A stretch of DNA of 43,950 nt, from contig JAAYVD010000022.1 in the NCBI GenBank assembly GCA_012517355.1, forward strand, positions 139,011 to 182,960. The letters run 5' to 3'. Under the pieces are notes generated by a model that worked only from the letters and a program-made list of their open reading frames with translations, was not told where the DNA came from and searched no databases. Numbering within the stretch: position 1 is the stretch's first letter; each line of letters starts with the position of its first letter. Both the position numbers and the translations under genes were made by a program. Positions 24,752 to 32,390 of the stretch are shown in pieces. The stretch comes from Candidatus Rifleibacteriota bacterium (GTDB lineage Bacteria; Muiribacteriota; Ozemobacteria; Ozemobacterales; Ozemobacteraceae).

Positions 24752-25709
24752 GATCCAGGAGCTGGTCACCGCCTTCATGACCATGGTGGGCATCCCGACC
24801 ACCCAGAGCGCGGAGGGAATCTGGCACGCCACCATCCCGGAGGCCGAGCGGAGCTTCTTCAACGGCTTCGAGCAGCTCTCGTTCACCTTCGACCGGGAGG
24901 TGGCCGAGAAACATCGCGACCTGGAACTGATCGCGGAAGGGTCCTATCTGCTCAAGCGGATCGTCGAACGGCTGGTGGGCATCCCCAAGGTCAGCCGGTT
25001 GTTCCGCCTGGGCGCGCCCGAGATGCCCCCTATCGGCACGGCGCGCGGGCCGGAACTGCGGTTGCTCACCCCGGGCAAGGTCCACTACCGCCAGCAGGTG
25101 GTGTTCAACTTCAAGGTCAGCTTCACGTCGGAGGACCGGTGCGAGAGACTGTTCTCGGTTCTTGCCGACCCGGCGAAGCATGAAATATACTTGAAGGAGG
25201 GTTTGGGAGACCTGGATCCCACCCAGTTCCGGGAGGACCCCGAACCCGGTGTCCCCATCGACGAATCCGGGGCCGACCTGCTTCGTTTGTATCTGGAGGC
25301 CTGCCGGCAACTGGAGTCGACCATCGCGCCACAGGTCGGGGAGATCCGGGCCCGGAACGCCGGCCGGTTTGACGCCGAGTTTGGCCGGTATCGTGATTTC
25401 CTGGAGGAACAGAAGCGCGAGCTCCTCAAGAAGAAGGAAAATGTCTGTTTCCACCTGTATTTCTTCCAGAAAGAGGAAGAGATCGACCGGATGATCAAGG
25501 ACCTGGAAACGGAGCACACCCGGAAGGTCGAGGAACTCAAGGAAAAGTACCAGCTGAAGGTCGAGGTCGGCCTGATCAACGCCATCGTGCTGTGCATCCC
25601 GACGATCGGGGCGCCGGCCAGCCAGGTCCGCAAGAAGAAACGTGAGGGTCTGGCCCTGCCGGTGGGGTTGATGGGGTCGGGCAAGCAGGAGGTCCGTCCC
25701 GCGGTTTGA
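24738..25709 (+). CDS. partner of the SNF2 ATPase, YqhG-like candidate
   Basis: 323 residues, overlapping the ATPase gene by 14 nt. The N-terminal 100 residues (MTTNKIQELVTAFMTMVGIP...GIWHATIP) resemble the opening of Bacillus YqhG, which sits next to the SNF2 protein YqhH; this comparison is from memory. The middle (about 105-160) is beta/alpha with KVHYRQQVVFNFKVSF. Residues 190-280 form a long charged coiled coil (FLEEQKRELLKKKENV, later IDRMIKDLETEHTRKVEELKEKYQ). The tail is basic (RKKKREG). The gene order suggests a two-protein DNA- or RNA-polymerase-related machine. There is no enzymatic motif. Confidence 0.75.
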   Translation: MTTNKIQELVTAFMTMVGIPTTQSAEGIWHATIPEAERSFFNGFEQLSFTFDREVAEKHRDLELIAEGSYLLKRIVERLVGIPKVSRLFRLGAPEMPPIGTARGPELRLLTPGKVHYRQQVVFNFKVSFTSEDRCERLFSVLADPAKHEIYLKEGLGDLDPTQFREDPEPGVPIDESGADLLRLYLEACRQLESTIAPQVGEIRARNAGRFDAEFGRYRDFLEEQKRELLKKKENVCFHLYFFQKEEEIDRMIKDLETEHTRKVEELKEKYQLKVEVGLINAIVLCIPTIGAPASQVRKKKREGLALPVGLMGSGKQEVRPAV

Positions 25710-25729
25710 CCCGGTAAGGAGGCACACGG

Positions 25730-26032
25730 ATGTTCTTCAAACAGATTCTCGTCCTCTTCGTCATTCTCGGCGTCCTGGGGTTCATCTACGGGGATCGGCT
25801 GTTCATGTTCCAGGCCAACCTGATGATCAGCTGGCAGTATGACTTCCCCGCCTACGAAGCCTACGAGCGCATCGTCCACTACTACCCCAACAGCCCGCAT
25901 CGCCAGGAAGCGCTCAAGATGATGGAGATCCTGGTCAAACGCAACGGCGACCTGCGCCGGTATCTCGACAAGCGCGATTCCGGGCTGAAGAAGTCCGAAA
26001 AGGAACGGGCCAAGCAGATGGAATTCCGGTAA
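25730..26032 (+). CDS. small membrane-anchored TPR-like protein
   Basis: 100 residues. A hydrophobic helix (5-20, ILVLFVILGVLGFIYG) comes first. A short helical pair follows with AYEAYERIVHYYPNSPHRQEALKMMEIL, which is one TPR unit of the tol-pal/BamD style. The tail is basic. GGAGG precedes the ATG. It follows the SNF2 pair by 20 bp and is followed by a terminator-like hairpin, so it is probably the last gene of that transcript. Function unknown. Confidence 0.65.
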   Translation: MFFKQILVLFVILGVLGFIYGDRLFMFQANLMISWQYDFPAYEAYERIVHYYPNSPHRQEALKMMEILVKRNGDLRRYLDKRDSGLKKSEKERAKQMEFR

Positions 26033-26061
26033 TCTTCCCGGCGACCGCACCCGCCCCTGCG

Positions 26062-26085
26062 CCCCTGGCAGGGGATGTCTTTTTT
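26062..26085 (+). terminator. probable intrinsic terminator after the SNF2 operon
   Basis: A CCCCT/AGGGG stem with a GGC loop is followed five bases later by TTTTTT (26080-26085). It lies between the small TPR-like gene and the nitroreductase gene. Confidence 0.5.
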
Positions 26086-26096
26086 CCGAGGAGCCT

Positions 26097-26729
26097 ATGC
26101 CCACCACCAGCACCCCTTTTCCCGCCTTCCGCGACCTGCTCACCTCCCGCCGCAGCGTCCGCCGGTTCCTGCCCAAACCGGTCGACCCCGACCTGATCAC
26201 CAGCGTGATGGAGGCGGTTCGGTTCTCGCCGGCCCCGACCAACCGCCAGTGCTTCCGGTTCATGGCCGCCTCAGACCCCCTGCTGCTGCAGTCGGTCAAG
26301 AACGACGTGATGCGCAAGGTCGAGGGCATCTCCGCCCGGCTCGATGGCGAGGCCGCCGAGACCTTCCGGGAGTATGCCAAGTGGTTCACCTTTTTCGACC
26401 AGGCCCCGCTGGCCATCTTCGGCATCTTCCGCATCTTCGCGAGCCGGCTGCCCAGCGGCTCGAGGAGTGACGCATCGCTGGAAGGCGTGGCCGAGATCCA
26501 GGCCTTCGGCGGGGCGGTGCACGCCCTGATGCTGGGCTTGCACGCGCAGGGGTTGGGCAGTTGCTGGATGAGCGGGCCGCTGGTGGCGGCCACCCAGATC
26601 GAGCACCTGCTCCACATCGACCGCCCCTGGCGGATCGGGGCGGTGATCCCGGTCGGCTGGCCCGACAAGGCCCCAGCCGTGCCCAAGAAGCCGGCTCTGG
26701 AAACCTTCTTTTCCTGGTTCCCCGGCTGA
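26097..26729 (+). CDS. nitroreductase-family flavoprotein
   Basis: 210 residues. FMN-dependent NAD(P)H oxidoreductase fold: FRDLLTSRRSVRRFLPKPVDPDLI (FMN phosphate arginines), FSPAPTNRQCFRFM, then FGGAVHALMLGLHAQGLGSCWMSGPL and IGAVIPVGWPD near the end. Members reduce nitro compounds, quinones or flavins, or dehalogenate; the natural substrate cannot be read from the sequence. A middle insert (FREYAKWFTFFDQAPLAIFG) is aromatic-rich and would cover the active site. GAGGAG lies just before the ATG. It is monocistronic, with a terminator-like hairpin upstream. Confidence 0.88.
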   Translation: MPTTSTPFPAFRDLLTSRRSVRRFLPKPVDPDLITSVMEAVRFSPAPTNRQCFRFMAASDPLLLQSVKNDVMRKVEGISARLDGEAAETFREYAKWFTFFDQAPLAIFGIFRIFASRLPSGSRSDASLEGVAEIQAFGGAVHALMLGLHAQGLGSCWMSGPLVAATQIEHLLHIDRPWRIGAVIPVGWPDKAPAVPKKPALETFFSWFPG

Positions 26730-27013
26730 TCTCCTTTCGCCTCCTGCGGCGAGGCCGGGCCCCGTTCACCGTTCCCCGTTCACCGCTCATCGCCCCGGAG
26801 GGTTCGCCGGGCAGGCACCTGGGCTTCCGCTTCGTGACGCCCTGAAGATGGACGGGGAGGGGGGAGACGTCCCTCGGCGGAGGAAAGTGGCGGGCCGGGT
26901 CGTTTTCCGGTAATCTGGGATGTCTCCTGGGATCCGTTGGCCGCCAATCCGTGTCGATCATCCGTCGGCTGGCGGCCGGGAAAAAGACGGCGGGGGACGA
27001 CCGAGGAGGATGC

Positions 27014-28780
27014 ATGGGACCAGGAACTTCCGGAGGCCGGCAGGCGGGCGGCGTGATTTTCCAGGAGCGGGCGGAGCGGTGGGTTCCGCGGCCCGGGGTG
27101 CTCGTCGTGGTGAAAGGCCGGGTGGCCGGGGGAGCGCCCTTCGAGGGGCACCTGGTCGATCTGTCGCAGAGCGGATGCCAGTTCCTCATTCTGTCGGGCC
27201 AGCTTCATCGCAAGCAGGCGGTCGAGGAAGTGGTGCTGGCGGGCGGGGCGGAAACCCCGGCCCGACCCCTGGGTGGCACGGTCGCCTGGGTCGAAGCCCT
27301 GGGGCCCGGCCGGTTGCTGGTCGGGGCGATCCGGTTCGCCGCGGCGCAACCCGAACTGCTGGCGGGGTTGCGCGACCAGCTCGTGCACCCTTCCTACCGG
27401 CGCGACGGCCTCGACACGCTGCCGGTCGGGTATCAGAACGTCGACTTCGATCTCGACACGCGTTCGCCGCTGGTCGAGTTCTACCGGTGCGACAGCCCCG
27501 ACCTGCTGCAGAAATGCCGGGAGTTCTCCCGGGTGATCGATGTCATGCAGCAGCAGCACCTGTTCCAGGTCCTGTTCCGGACGACCACCACCAGCCGGAT
27601 CGACCGGCGGGTGGTGGTGGCCAACCCCCTCACCCGTCGCGAGCAGGAGATGATCAACTTCGACGGCGGCAGCCCGCTCGGCCTGCACCTGCATCCGCGG
27701 GTGATCGAGCGGGTGCGCGCGGTGCTGGACCAGGCGGGGGCAGGGTCGCCGGTCTGGCCGCAGGGAAGCGGCAGCACCAGCCACCTGCGCGATCTCGAGG
27801 AGATCCTGTGCCGCTTCCACGGGCGCGAGGACGCGATGGTCTTCCCCAGCGGGTATACCGCGTGTCTGGGCGTGATCCGGGGACTGGTGCGGTCGGACGA
27901 CCTGGTGGTGCGGGACAGTTACAGCCTGGCCGCCATCCAGGACGGCTGCCGGGTGGCCGATGCCCGTTCGGCCAGGATCTATCCCCATCTCGACATGGCG
28001 GCGCTGGAGGGCATCCTCCGGGAGGCGGCCAACGACCGGGAGCTGCAGGGCCGGCTGGTGGCCTCGGACGGGGTTTTCCCGCTGACCGGGCGGGTGGCAC
28101 CGCTGGCCGATCTGGTGCGGATCGCCAAGGCCCACGGGGCCAGCCTGCTGGTGGCCGAGGGGGCCGGGGCGGGGGTCCTGGGGCCGACGGGGCGCGGGCT
28201 CGAGGAGCAGTCCGGGCTGCCGGGCGCGGTCGATGTGCTGGTCGGCTCGTTCGGCCAGGCGGCGGGCATGATGGGCGGGTATGTCACCGGTTCCCGGGCG
28301 TTGATCTCCTACCTGCGTTTCTTCGCCAACCCCGGCATCTTCACGACGGCCATGCCGGCCCACGTGTGTGCGGGGGTGACCGAGGCCTACCGCGTGATGA
28401 TGGAGGAGCCCGAGCATCGGGAGCGGCTGTGGAAGAACATCCGGGCGCTGGGGCCGGCCCTGGGGAGCGCCGGGTTCCTGGTTTCCGACCCGACCAGCCC
28501 CTTCCTGACCGTCTTCCTCGGGGCCGACCGGCTGGCGCGGGCGTTCACTGCCGAACTGTTCGCCAGGGGAATCCGGGTCGGGGCGGTCACCTATCCGTCC
28601 GTTCCCGCCGGGGAAGCCTTGCTGCGGTTCTCGGTGTCCGCCAGGCACGTCGCCGAGGATCTCGAGGCGGCGGTGCGGGCGATGACCGAGCTCGGCCGCA
28701 CCTACGGCATTCTGTGCCGGTCGGCCGTGGAAACCCGCGAGATCGGCGAGAGGGCCCAGGTTCCCACACCCCTGACCTGA
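27014..28780 (+). CDS. PilZ domain fused to a PLP-less alpha-oxoamine synthase fold
   Basis: 588 residues. The ATG at 27014 has GAGGAGG 5 nt upstream. Residues about 17-118 are a PilZ domain: R22xxxR26 and D49xSxxG54 are the two c-di-GMP contact motifs, both intact. Residues about 200-570 follow the alpha-oxoamine synthase fold (BioF, KBL, serine palmitoyltransferase): GSGSTSHLRDLEEILCRF, VFPSGYTACLGVI, SDGVFPLTGRVAPLADL and GGYVTGS. The PLP residues are gone. Where the family has the lysine in TFSKxxG it has SFGQAAG (Gln415). DEAH-x-x-G has become AEGAGAG (Ala381, Ala385), and the substrate/PLP His in NHAS has become SLAA. This is therefore probably a c-di-GMP-controlled pseudoenzyme. No adjacent biosynthetic partner. 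Confidence 0.88.
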   Translation: MGPGTSGGRQAGGVIFQERAERWVPRPGVLVVVKGRVAGGAPFEGHLVDLSQSGCQFLILSGQLHRKQAVEEVVLAGGAETPARPLGGTVAWVEALGPGRLLVGAIRFAAAQPELLAGLRDQLVHPSYRRDGLDTLPVGYQNVDFDLDTRSPLVEFYRCDSPDLLQKCREFSRVIDVMQQQHLFQVLFRTTTTSRIDRRVVVANPLTRREQEMINFDGGSPLGLHLHPRVIERVRAVLDQAGAGSPVWPQGSGSTSHLRDLEEILCRFHGREDAMVFPSGYTACLGVIRGLVRSDDLVVRDSYSLAAIQDGCRVADARSARIYPHLDMAALEGILREAANDRELQGRLVASDGVFPLTGRVAPLADLVRIAKAHGASLLVAEGAGAGVLGPTGRGLEEQSGLPGAVDVLVGSFGQAAGMMGGYVTGSRALISYLRFFANPGIFTTAMPAHVCAGVTEAYRVMMEEPEHRERLWKNIRALGPALGSAGFLVSDPTSPFLTVFLGADRLARAFTAELFARGIRVGAVTYPSVPAGEALLRFSVSARHVAEDLEAAVRAMTELGRTYGILCRSAVETREIGERAQVPTPLT

Positions 28781-28857
28781 CCGGACCGGGGGGATTTTCG
28801 GTCTGGTCCTTGGGCAATCCTGACTTTGGGGGGCCGGACGAAAAACGGGTAGCCGCG

Positions 28858-28885
28858 GATGGACGCGGATGGACGCGGACGAGGG
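28858..28885 (+). repeat. dispersed 10-bp repeat, copy 2
   Basis: GATGGACGCG twice, then GACGAGGGCG. The layout is the same as at 20331 and 43726. Confidence 0.7.
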
Positions 28886-29198
28886 CGGGTGGGTCTCAGC
28901 GTGTAGCAGCGTTCATCAGAGGCAGGACCACCTGTTCCGGCTTCCGGGGGGAAGCCGGAGGATGGCCATCCCATGCGAAACTGTGGCTTTCCTCGCCCCG
29001 CCTGGCCCGGCAATCAATGTCGAGTCTGCAGGCAAGTTGAGACGAGGCGGGTTGGCCTGACCGGGCGGACGGGCGCTTTGGGGGGGCTGACCGGGCAGTT
29101 GGTGGACAGCCGGCAGACGGGTGTGGCCGCCGGCGGATCGGTCGGGCCTGGCCGGCCGTGGCCCGGGGCACTTTTGGTGAAACCTTCGGCGCGGGCGG

Positions 29199-29207
29199 TG
29201 GTAATAT
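29199..29207 (+). promoter_or_regulatory. extended -10 element before the LysM-glucosaminidase gene
   Basis: TG at 29199-29200, G, TAATAT at 29202-29207, 37 bp before the ATG. No clear -35. Confidence 0.5.
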
Positions 29208-29243
29208 GGAATACAGTCCATCCAAACTGATCGGAGGCATTGT

Positions 29244-30377
29244 ATGCGTCGGGTCCACCTGCGGAGCCTGGTCCTGATTTCCCTGGCGGTGGGGCTGTGG
29301 TTCCCCCTGGCAGGCCATTCCCAGAACATGGAGGAGATCCTCGGCATCGGTTCCGGGAACACCGCCCAGGGGCCGGTGGTGCGGCAGACGGTCAGCACCT
29401 CCGGCCAGGACACGGGAGACGCCGCGGTCATCCGCGCCGAGATCAACGCGCTGCTCGACGAGATCAACAAGCTGCTCGAGGAGATCGGCAAGGCCCTGAA
29501 GGACACGGCCGGCACCGTCACGGGAAAGGCCAAGGAAGCCGCGGACAAGGCCAAGGACAAGGTCAAAGAGACGGCCGACAAGGTCAAGGACAAGGTCAAG
29601 GAAACCGCCGACAAGGTCAAGGACAAGGTCACCGGCTCCTCCTCGACCACCTACACGGTCCGCCAGGGCGACAGCCTGTGGGCGATCGCCCAGCGGCTCC
29701 TGGGGAACGGCAACCGGTGGCCCGAGATCGTCGAGGCCAACAAGAGCCGGTATCCCTCGCTGGCGAAGAACCCCAACCTGATCTACGCCGGCTGGAAGCT
29801 GACGATTCCCGGAGCCCGCTCCACGACCGGGCCTTCCACCACCACTCCTCCGCCCACCTCCGGGACCACCCCCCCCTCGTCGTCGTCGGGCGAGTCGGCC
29901 GCCCTGAACGCCTGGAAGGGTGGCAAGCTGGCCCCCTCCGAGTTCTGCCGCCTGCTGGGCCCCGTGGCGCGCGAATCGATGAAGGTGACCGGGGTTCCCG
30001 CCTCGGTGACCCTCGCCCAGGCCGCCCTCGAAACCGGGTGGGGCCGGGCGACCATCGGCGACGCCAAGAACCTGTTCGGCATCAAGGGAACCGGTCCGGC
30101 CGGCTCCATCACCGTGAAGACGCAGGAATACATCAACGGCCGGTACGTCACGGTCAACGGCACCTTCCGCAAATACCACACCTGGCGGGAGTCGATCGAC
30201 GACCATGCCCGCCTGCTGACCACGGCCTCGCGCTACCGGAACTGCATGGCGAACAAGAGCAACCCTGACCAGTTCGCCCGCGAGCTGCAGAAGGCCGGCT
30301 ACGCGACCAGCCCGACCTATGCCTCGACCCTGATAAGTATCATGAAACAGTACAACTTGTATCAATATGACAAATGA
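29244..30377 (+). CDS. exported LysM protein with glucosaminidase domain
   Basis: 377 residues. Signal peptide 1-26. Residues about 60-90 are a Leu/Glu-rich helix. About 91-130 is an 11-residue periodic Lys/Ala/Asp/Glu stretch (ADKVKDKVKET repeated) like group 3 LEA or apolipoprotein helices, encoded by a 33-bp direct repeat. LysM lies at 137-188 (YTVRQGDSLWAIAQRLLGNG). A Thr/Pro/Ser linker follows. The C-terminal domain, 229-377, is a FlgJ-type glucosaminidase: TLAQAALETGWG (catalytic Glu), NLFGIKG, YRNC and a YxxTL end. It should cut glycan strands of peptidoglycan. CGGAGG is 7 nt before the ATG. The next gene starts 20 nt later. Confidence 0.9.
   Translation: MRRVHLRSLVLISLAVGLWFPLAGHSQNMEEILGIGSGNTAQGPVVRQTVSTSGQDTGDAAVIRAEINALLDEINKLLEEIGKALKDTAGTVTGKAKEAADKAKDKVKETADKVKDKVKETADKVKDKVTGSSSTTYTVRQGDSLWAIAQRLLGNGNRWPEIVEANKSRYPSLAKNPNLIYAGWKLTIPGARSTTGPSTTTPPPTSGTTPPSSSSGESAALNAWKGGKLAPSEFCRLLGPVARESMKVTGVPASVTLAQAALETGWGRATIGDAKNLFGIKGTGPAGSITVKTQEYINGRYVTVNGTFRKYHTWRESIDDHARLLTTASRYRNCMANKSNPDQFARELQKAGYATSPTYASTLISIMKQYNLYQYDK
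29548..29630 (+). repeat. 33-bp direct repeat inside the LysM-glucosaminidase gene
   Basis: About two and a half copies of gacaaggtcaaggacaaggt, then caaggaaacngcc, encoding ADKVKDKVKET. The units differ at third positions. Confidence 0.8.
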
Positions 30378-30396
30378 GTCATCGAGGAGACCCGTC

Positions 30397-31008
30397 ATGA
30401 AGCGCCTCGTTCTCGCCCTGTTCCTCTGTCTTGCCTCCACCCTCGCCGTGTCGGCCGAGATGCTCGTCCTGGCCAAGGAGATCGGCCCGGTGACCCGGGA
30501 CCTCCAGCAGCTCTGCGAAGTGCGCAAGCTGAAGACGGCGACGGGAGTCTCCCTCGAGGTGCGCGATCCGATGGGCTCCACGGTGTGGAGCCTCGACGAA
30601 CTGGGATTCGAGGACAAGAAATTCCTGGTGGGCGACCGGACCTCGAGCCTGGCCCTGGTTGACATCGACCGGGACGGCTTCCCCGAGATCCTGGCGGCGG
30701 CCGTCATCGGACCCCATTCCAGCGGGCTGTTCGCCTTCCGGTACGATGCCCTGCGCAAGACCTTCGCCCCCGTTCCCTGCCGGTTCCCAAAGGAAAACCT
30801 GGAGCGGGACTGCCTGGTGTCCGATGCCCTGCAGGAAACGGGCGGCGACCTGGTGGTGCGCGAGGACGGGTCGGCCCAGGTGATCGGCCTGATCTTCGAC
30901 GAGAAAGGCCGGGAACCGCCGGCGCCGGGCCTGTGGACCTTCGCCCTGCAGAACGGCGTTTTCGTTCACACCAAGACCGAGAAGCTTCCCCCGCCGCCCC
31001 AGGAGTAG
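30397..31008 (+). CDS. exported protein with an FG-GAP/VCBS-like motif
   Basis: 203 residues. Signal peptide 1-19 (LVLALFLCLASTLAVSA). The middle has ALVDIDRDGFPEILAAAVIG, the calcium-binding DxDxDGxxE loop of FG-GAP/VCBS repeats; only one copy is present, where beta-propellers have several. A Pro-rich tail (KLPPPPQE) ends it. GAGGAGA lies just before the ATG at 30397. It is probably co-transcribed with the glucosaminidase gene. Role unknown; a small surface or periplasmic accessory is possible. Confidence 0.65.
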   Translation: MKRLVLALFLCLASTLAVSAEMLVLAKEIGPVTRDLQQLCEVRKLKTATGVSLEVRDPMGSTVWSLDELGFEDKKFLVGDRTSSLALVDIDRDGFPEILAAAVIGPHSSGLFAFRYDALRKTFAPVPCRFPKENLERDCLVSDALQETGGDLVVREDGSAQVIGLIFDEKGREPPAPGLWTFALQNGVFVHTKTEKLPPPPQE

Positions 31009-31058
31009 GAGCGGTCTCCAGACCGCGACCCGACCGACACGGTGTCGGAAGGCCCCTT
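31009..31058 (+). repeat. pair of short palindromes after the FG-GAP-like gene
   Basis: GCGGTCT-CC-AGACCGC (31011-31026) is followed by CCGACAC-G-GTGTCGG (31034-31048) and ggaaggcccctt. The second palindrome plus its tail matches the left end of the 84-bp-type repeats at 17362 and 21214. Either hairpin could also stop transcription from the left, though there is only AAAAATCTTGTTT beyond. Confidence 0.6.
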
Positions 31059-31079
31059 AAAAATCTTGTTTCTCCCCAT

Positions 31080-31100
31080 GCCCCGGCCTCGCGCCGGGGC
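31080..31100 (-). terminator. candidate hairpin terminator for the radical SAM operon
   Basis: An 8-bp perfect stem (GCCCCGGC with GCCGGGGC, loop of 5) lies about 90 bp past the amrS stop. On the minus strand a T-rich stretch comes only about 15 nt after the stem, so the call is weak. Confidence 0.35.
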
Positions 31101-31190
31101 GTGTGCCGTTCGGGCAACACGCATCGGGGCAGAGGGCCGGCTTTTCCGGACGGGGGGAGGGGAGCACCTGAACGACCGGGGTGATCCAGG

Positions 31191-32390
31191 CTATTCCCAC
31201 ACTCCGGGAATCCTGGTGCCGCAGAAGGCGCAGCAGCCGTCGCGCAGGTTCCTCTCGGTGAGTTGGTATCCGACCCGGCCCACCACCACCTTGTGGCAGG
31301 ATGGGCAGAAGGTGCTTTCTCCCGCGTGGCCGGGGACGTTGCCCAGGTAGACGTAACGGAGCCCGGTGGCCATGGCGAGGTCGCGCAGCCGTTCGAGCGT
31401 CTCGGGCGGGGTCGGGGGCAGGTTGCGCAGCCGGAAGGTCGGGTGGAAGCGCGAGAGGAACAGGCTGATGTCGGGGCCGAGGCGCTCGTGGAGCCAACGG
31501 AACATGGCCAGCATGGTCGGCTCGTCGTCGTTGAGGGTCGGTACCACGAGGGTCACCACGTCGATCAGGACCCTGGTGCGTGCCAGGCCTTCGAGCGTGG
31601 CCAGGACGGGGGCGAGGGTGCCGCCGCAGACGGTGCGGTAGAAACGTTCGGTGAAGCCCTTCAGGTCGACCTTCATGACGTCGAGGACGGTCGCCAGCTG
31701 GGCCAGTGGTTCGGGGTTGATGTAGCCGCAGGAGACGACGACGTTGCCGATCCCGCTGGCCCGGGCCAGGCGGGCGGTGTCGTACATGTACTCGTAGAAG
31801 ATCGTGGGCTCGGTATAGGTGTAGGCGATGGAGCGGCACCCCTCGCGGGCGGCGGCCGCCACGACCTGGTCGGGGGGCAGGTCGTGGGCGTCGAGGGTTT
31901 CGGGGTCGGCCTGCGAGATCTGCCAGTTCTGGCAATACCGGCAGGAGAGCAGGCAGCCGGCGGTGGCGAAGGAGAAGGCGGTCGAGCCGGGCAGGTAGTG
32001 GAAGACGGGCTTCTTCTCGATCGGGTCCACGGCCACCGAGCAGGGGCGTCCGTAGACCAGCGTGGCGAGCCGATTCTCGAGCCCGACGCGGACACGGCAG
32101 TTGCCCCGTTCATACGGTCGCAGGACGCAGAACTTGGGGCAGAGCAGGCACCGGACCTTCCCGCCGCCGGCTTTTTCCCAGAACATCGCCTCCCGGGGGG
32201 TGAAACCCTTCTGTTCGAGGGCGAGCAAACCGCGGCGGCCTTCGGCGGGATCGAACCGGTCGGGGGCGGCGGAGCGGGGTGAGGGCCGGGCGGAGGGGTT
32301 CGGGGAGAGGTCGGGTTCGGCGAGAAGGCCGGCGATGCCGGCCGCGCCGGCGATGGTGCAGAGATCGAGCAGGAACTGGCGTCGGTTCAC
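31191..32390 (-). CDS. amrS: AmmeMemoRadiSam radical SAM enzyme with Tat-like leader
   Basis: 399 residues from a GTG that overlaps the previous stop (GTGA), with GGAGGT upstream. The leader MNRRQFLLDLCTIAGAAGIAGLLA has a twin-arginine-like RRQFL and a hydrophobic stretch. An N-terminal Cys cluster follows (C81xxC84xxxC88, C98). The radical SAM Cys motif is C146xxxC150xxC153 in CLLSCRYCQNW. Other family segments are YTYTEPTIFYEYMYD, VVVSCGYINPEPL and KVDLKGFTERFYR. The C-terminus has two CxxC pairs (CPSC, CAFC), rubredoxin-like. The reaction of this family is unknown. A Tat leader would place an Fe-S radical enzyme outside the cytoplasm, which is unusual. The upstream gene encodes a transmembrane flavin/Fe-S protein that could supply electrons. 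Confidence 0.9.
   Translation of the reverse strand: MNRRQFLLDLCTIAGAAGIAGLLAEPDLSPNPSARPSPRSAAPDRFDPAEGRRGLLALEQKGFTPREAMFWEKAGGGKVRCLLCPKFCVLRPYERGNCRVRVGLENRLATLVYGRPCSVAVDPIEKKPVFHYLPGSTAFSFATAGCLLSCRYCQNWQISQADPETLDAHDLPPDQVVAAAAREGCRSIAYTYTEPTIFYEYMYDTARLARASGIGNVVVSCGYINPEPLAQLATVLDVMKVDLKGFTERFYRTVCGGTLAPVLATLEGLARTRVLIDVVTLVVPTLNDDEPTMLAMFRWLHERLGPDISLFLSRFHPTFRLRNLPPTPPETLERLRDLAMATGLRYVYLGNVPGHAGESTFCPSCHKVVVGRVGYQLTERNLRDGCCAFCGTRIPGVWE

Larger units (their letters stand above)
28781..29243 (+). other. 463-bp intergenic region with repeat and hairpin
   Basis: It holds 10-bp repeat copy 2 (28858-28885), a perfect 10-bp hairpin at 28936-28959 (tccggcttcc and ggaagccgga, loop gggg, no T run) and the promoter element at 29199. 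Open frames here lack homology-like features. No gene is called. Confidence 0.6.

Noticed and set aside
22607-25709. Anti-phage defence system built on the SNF2 pair
   Set aside because: No nuclease, methylase or other defence domain is present, and the surroundings are housekeeping and envelope genes.
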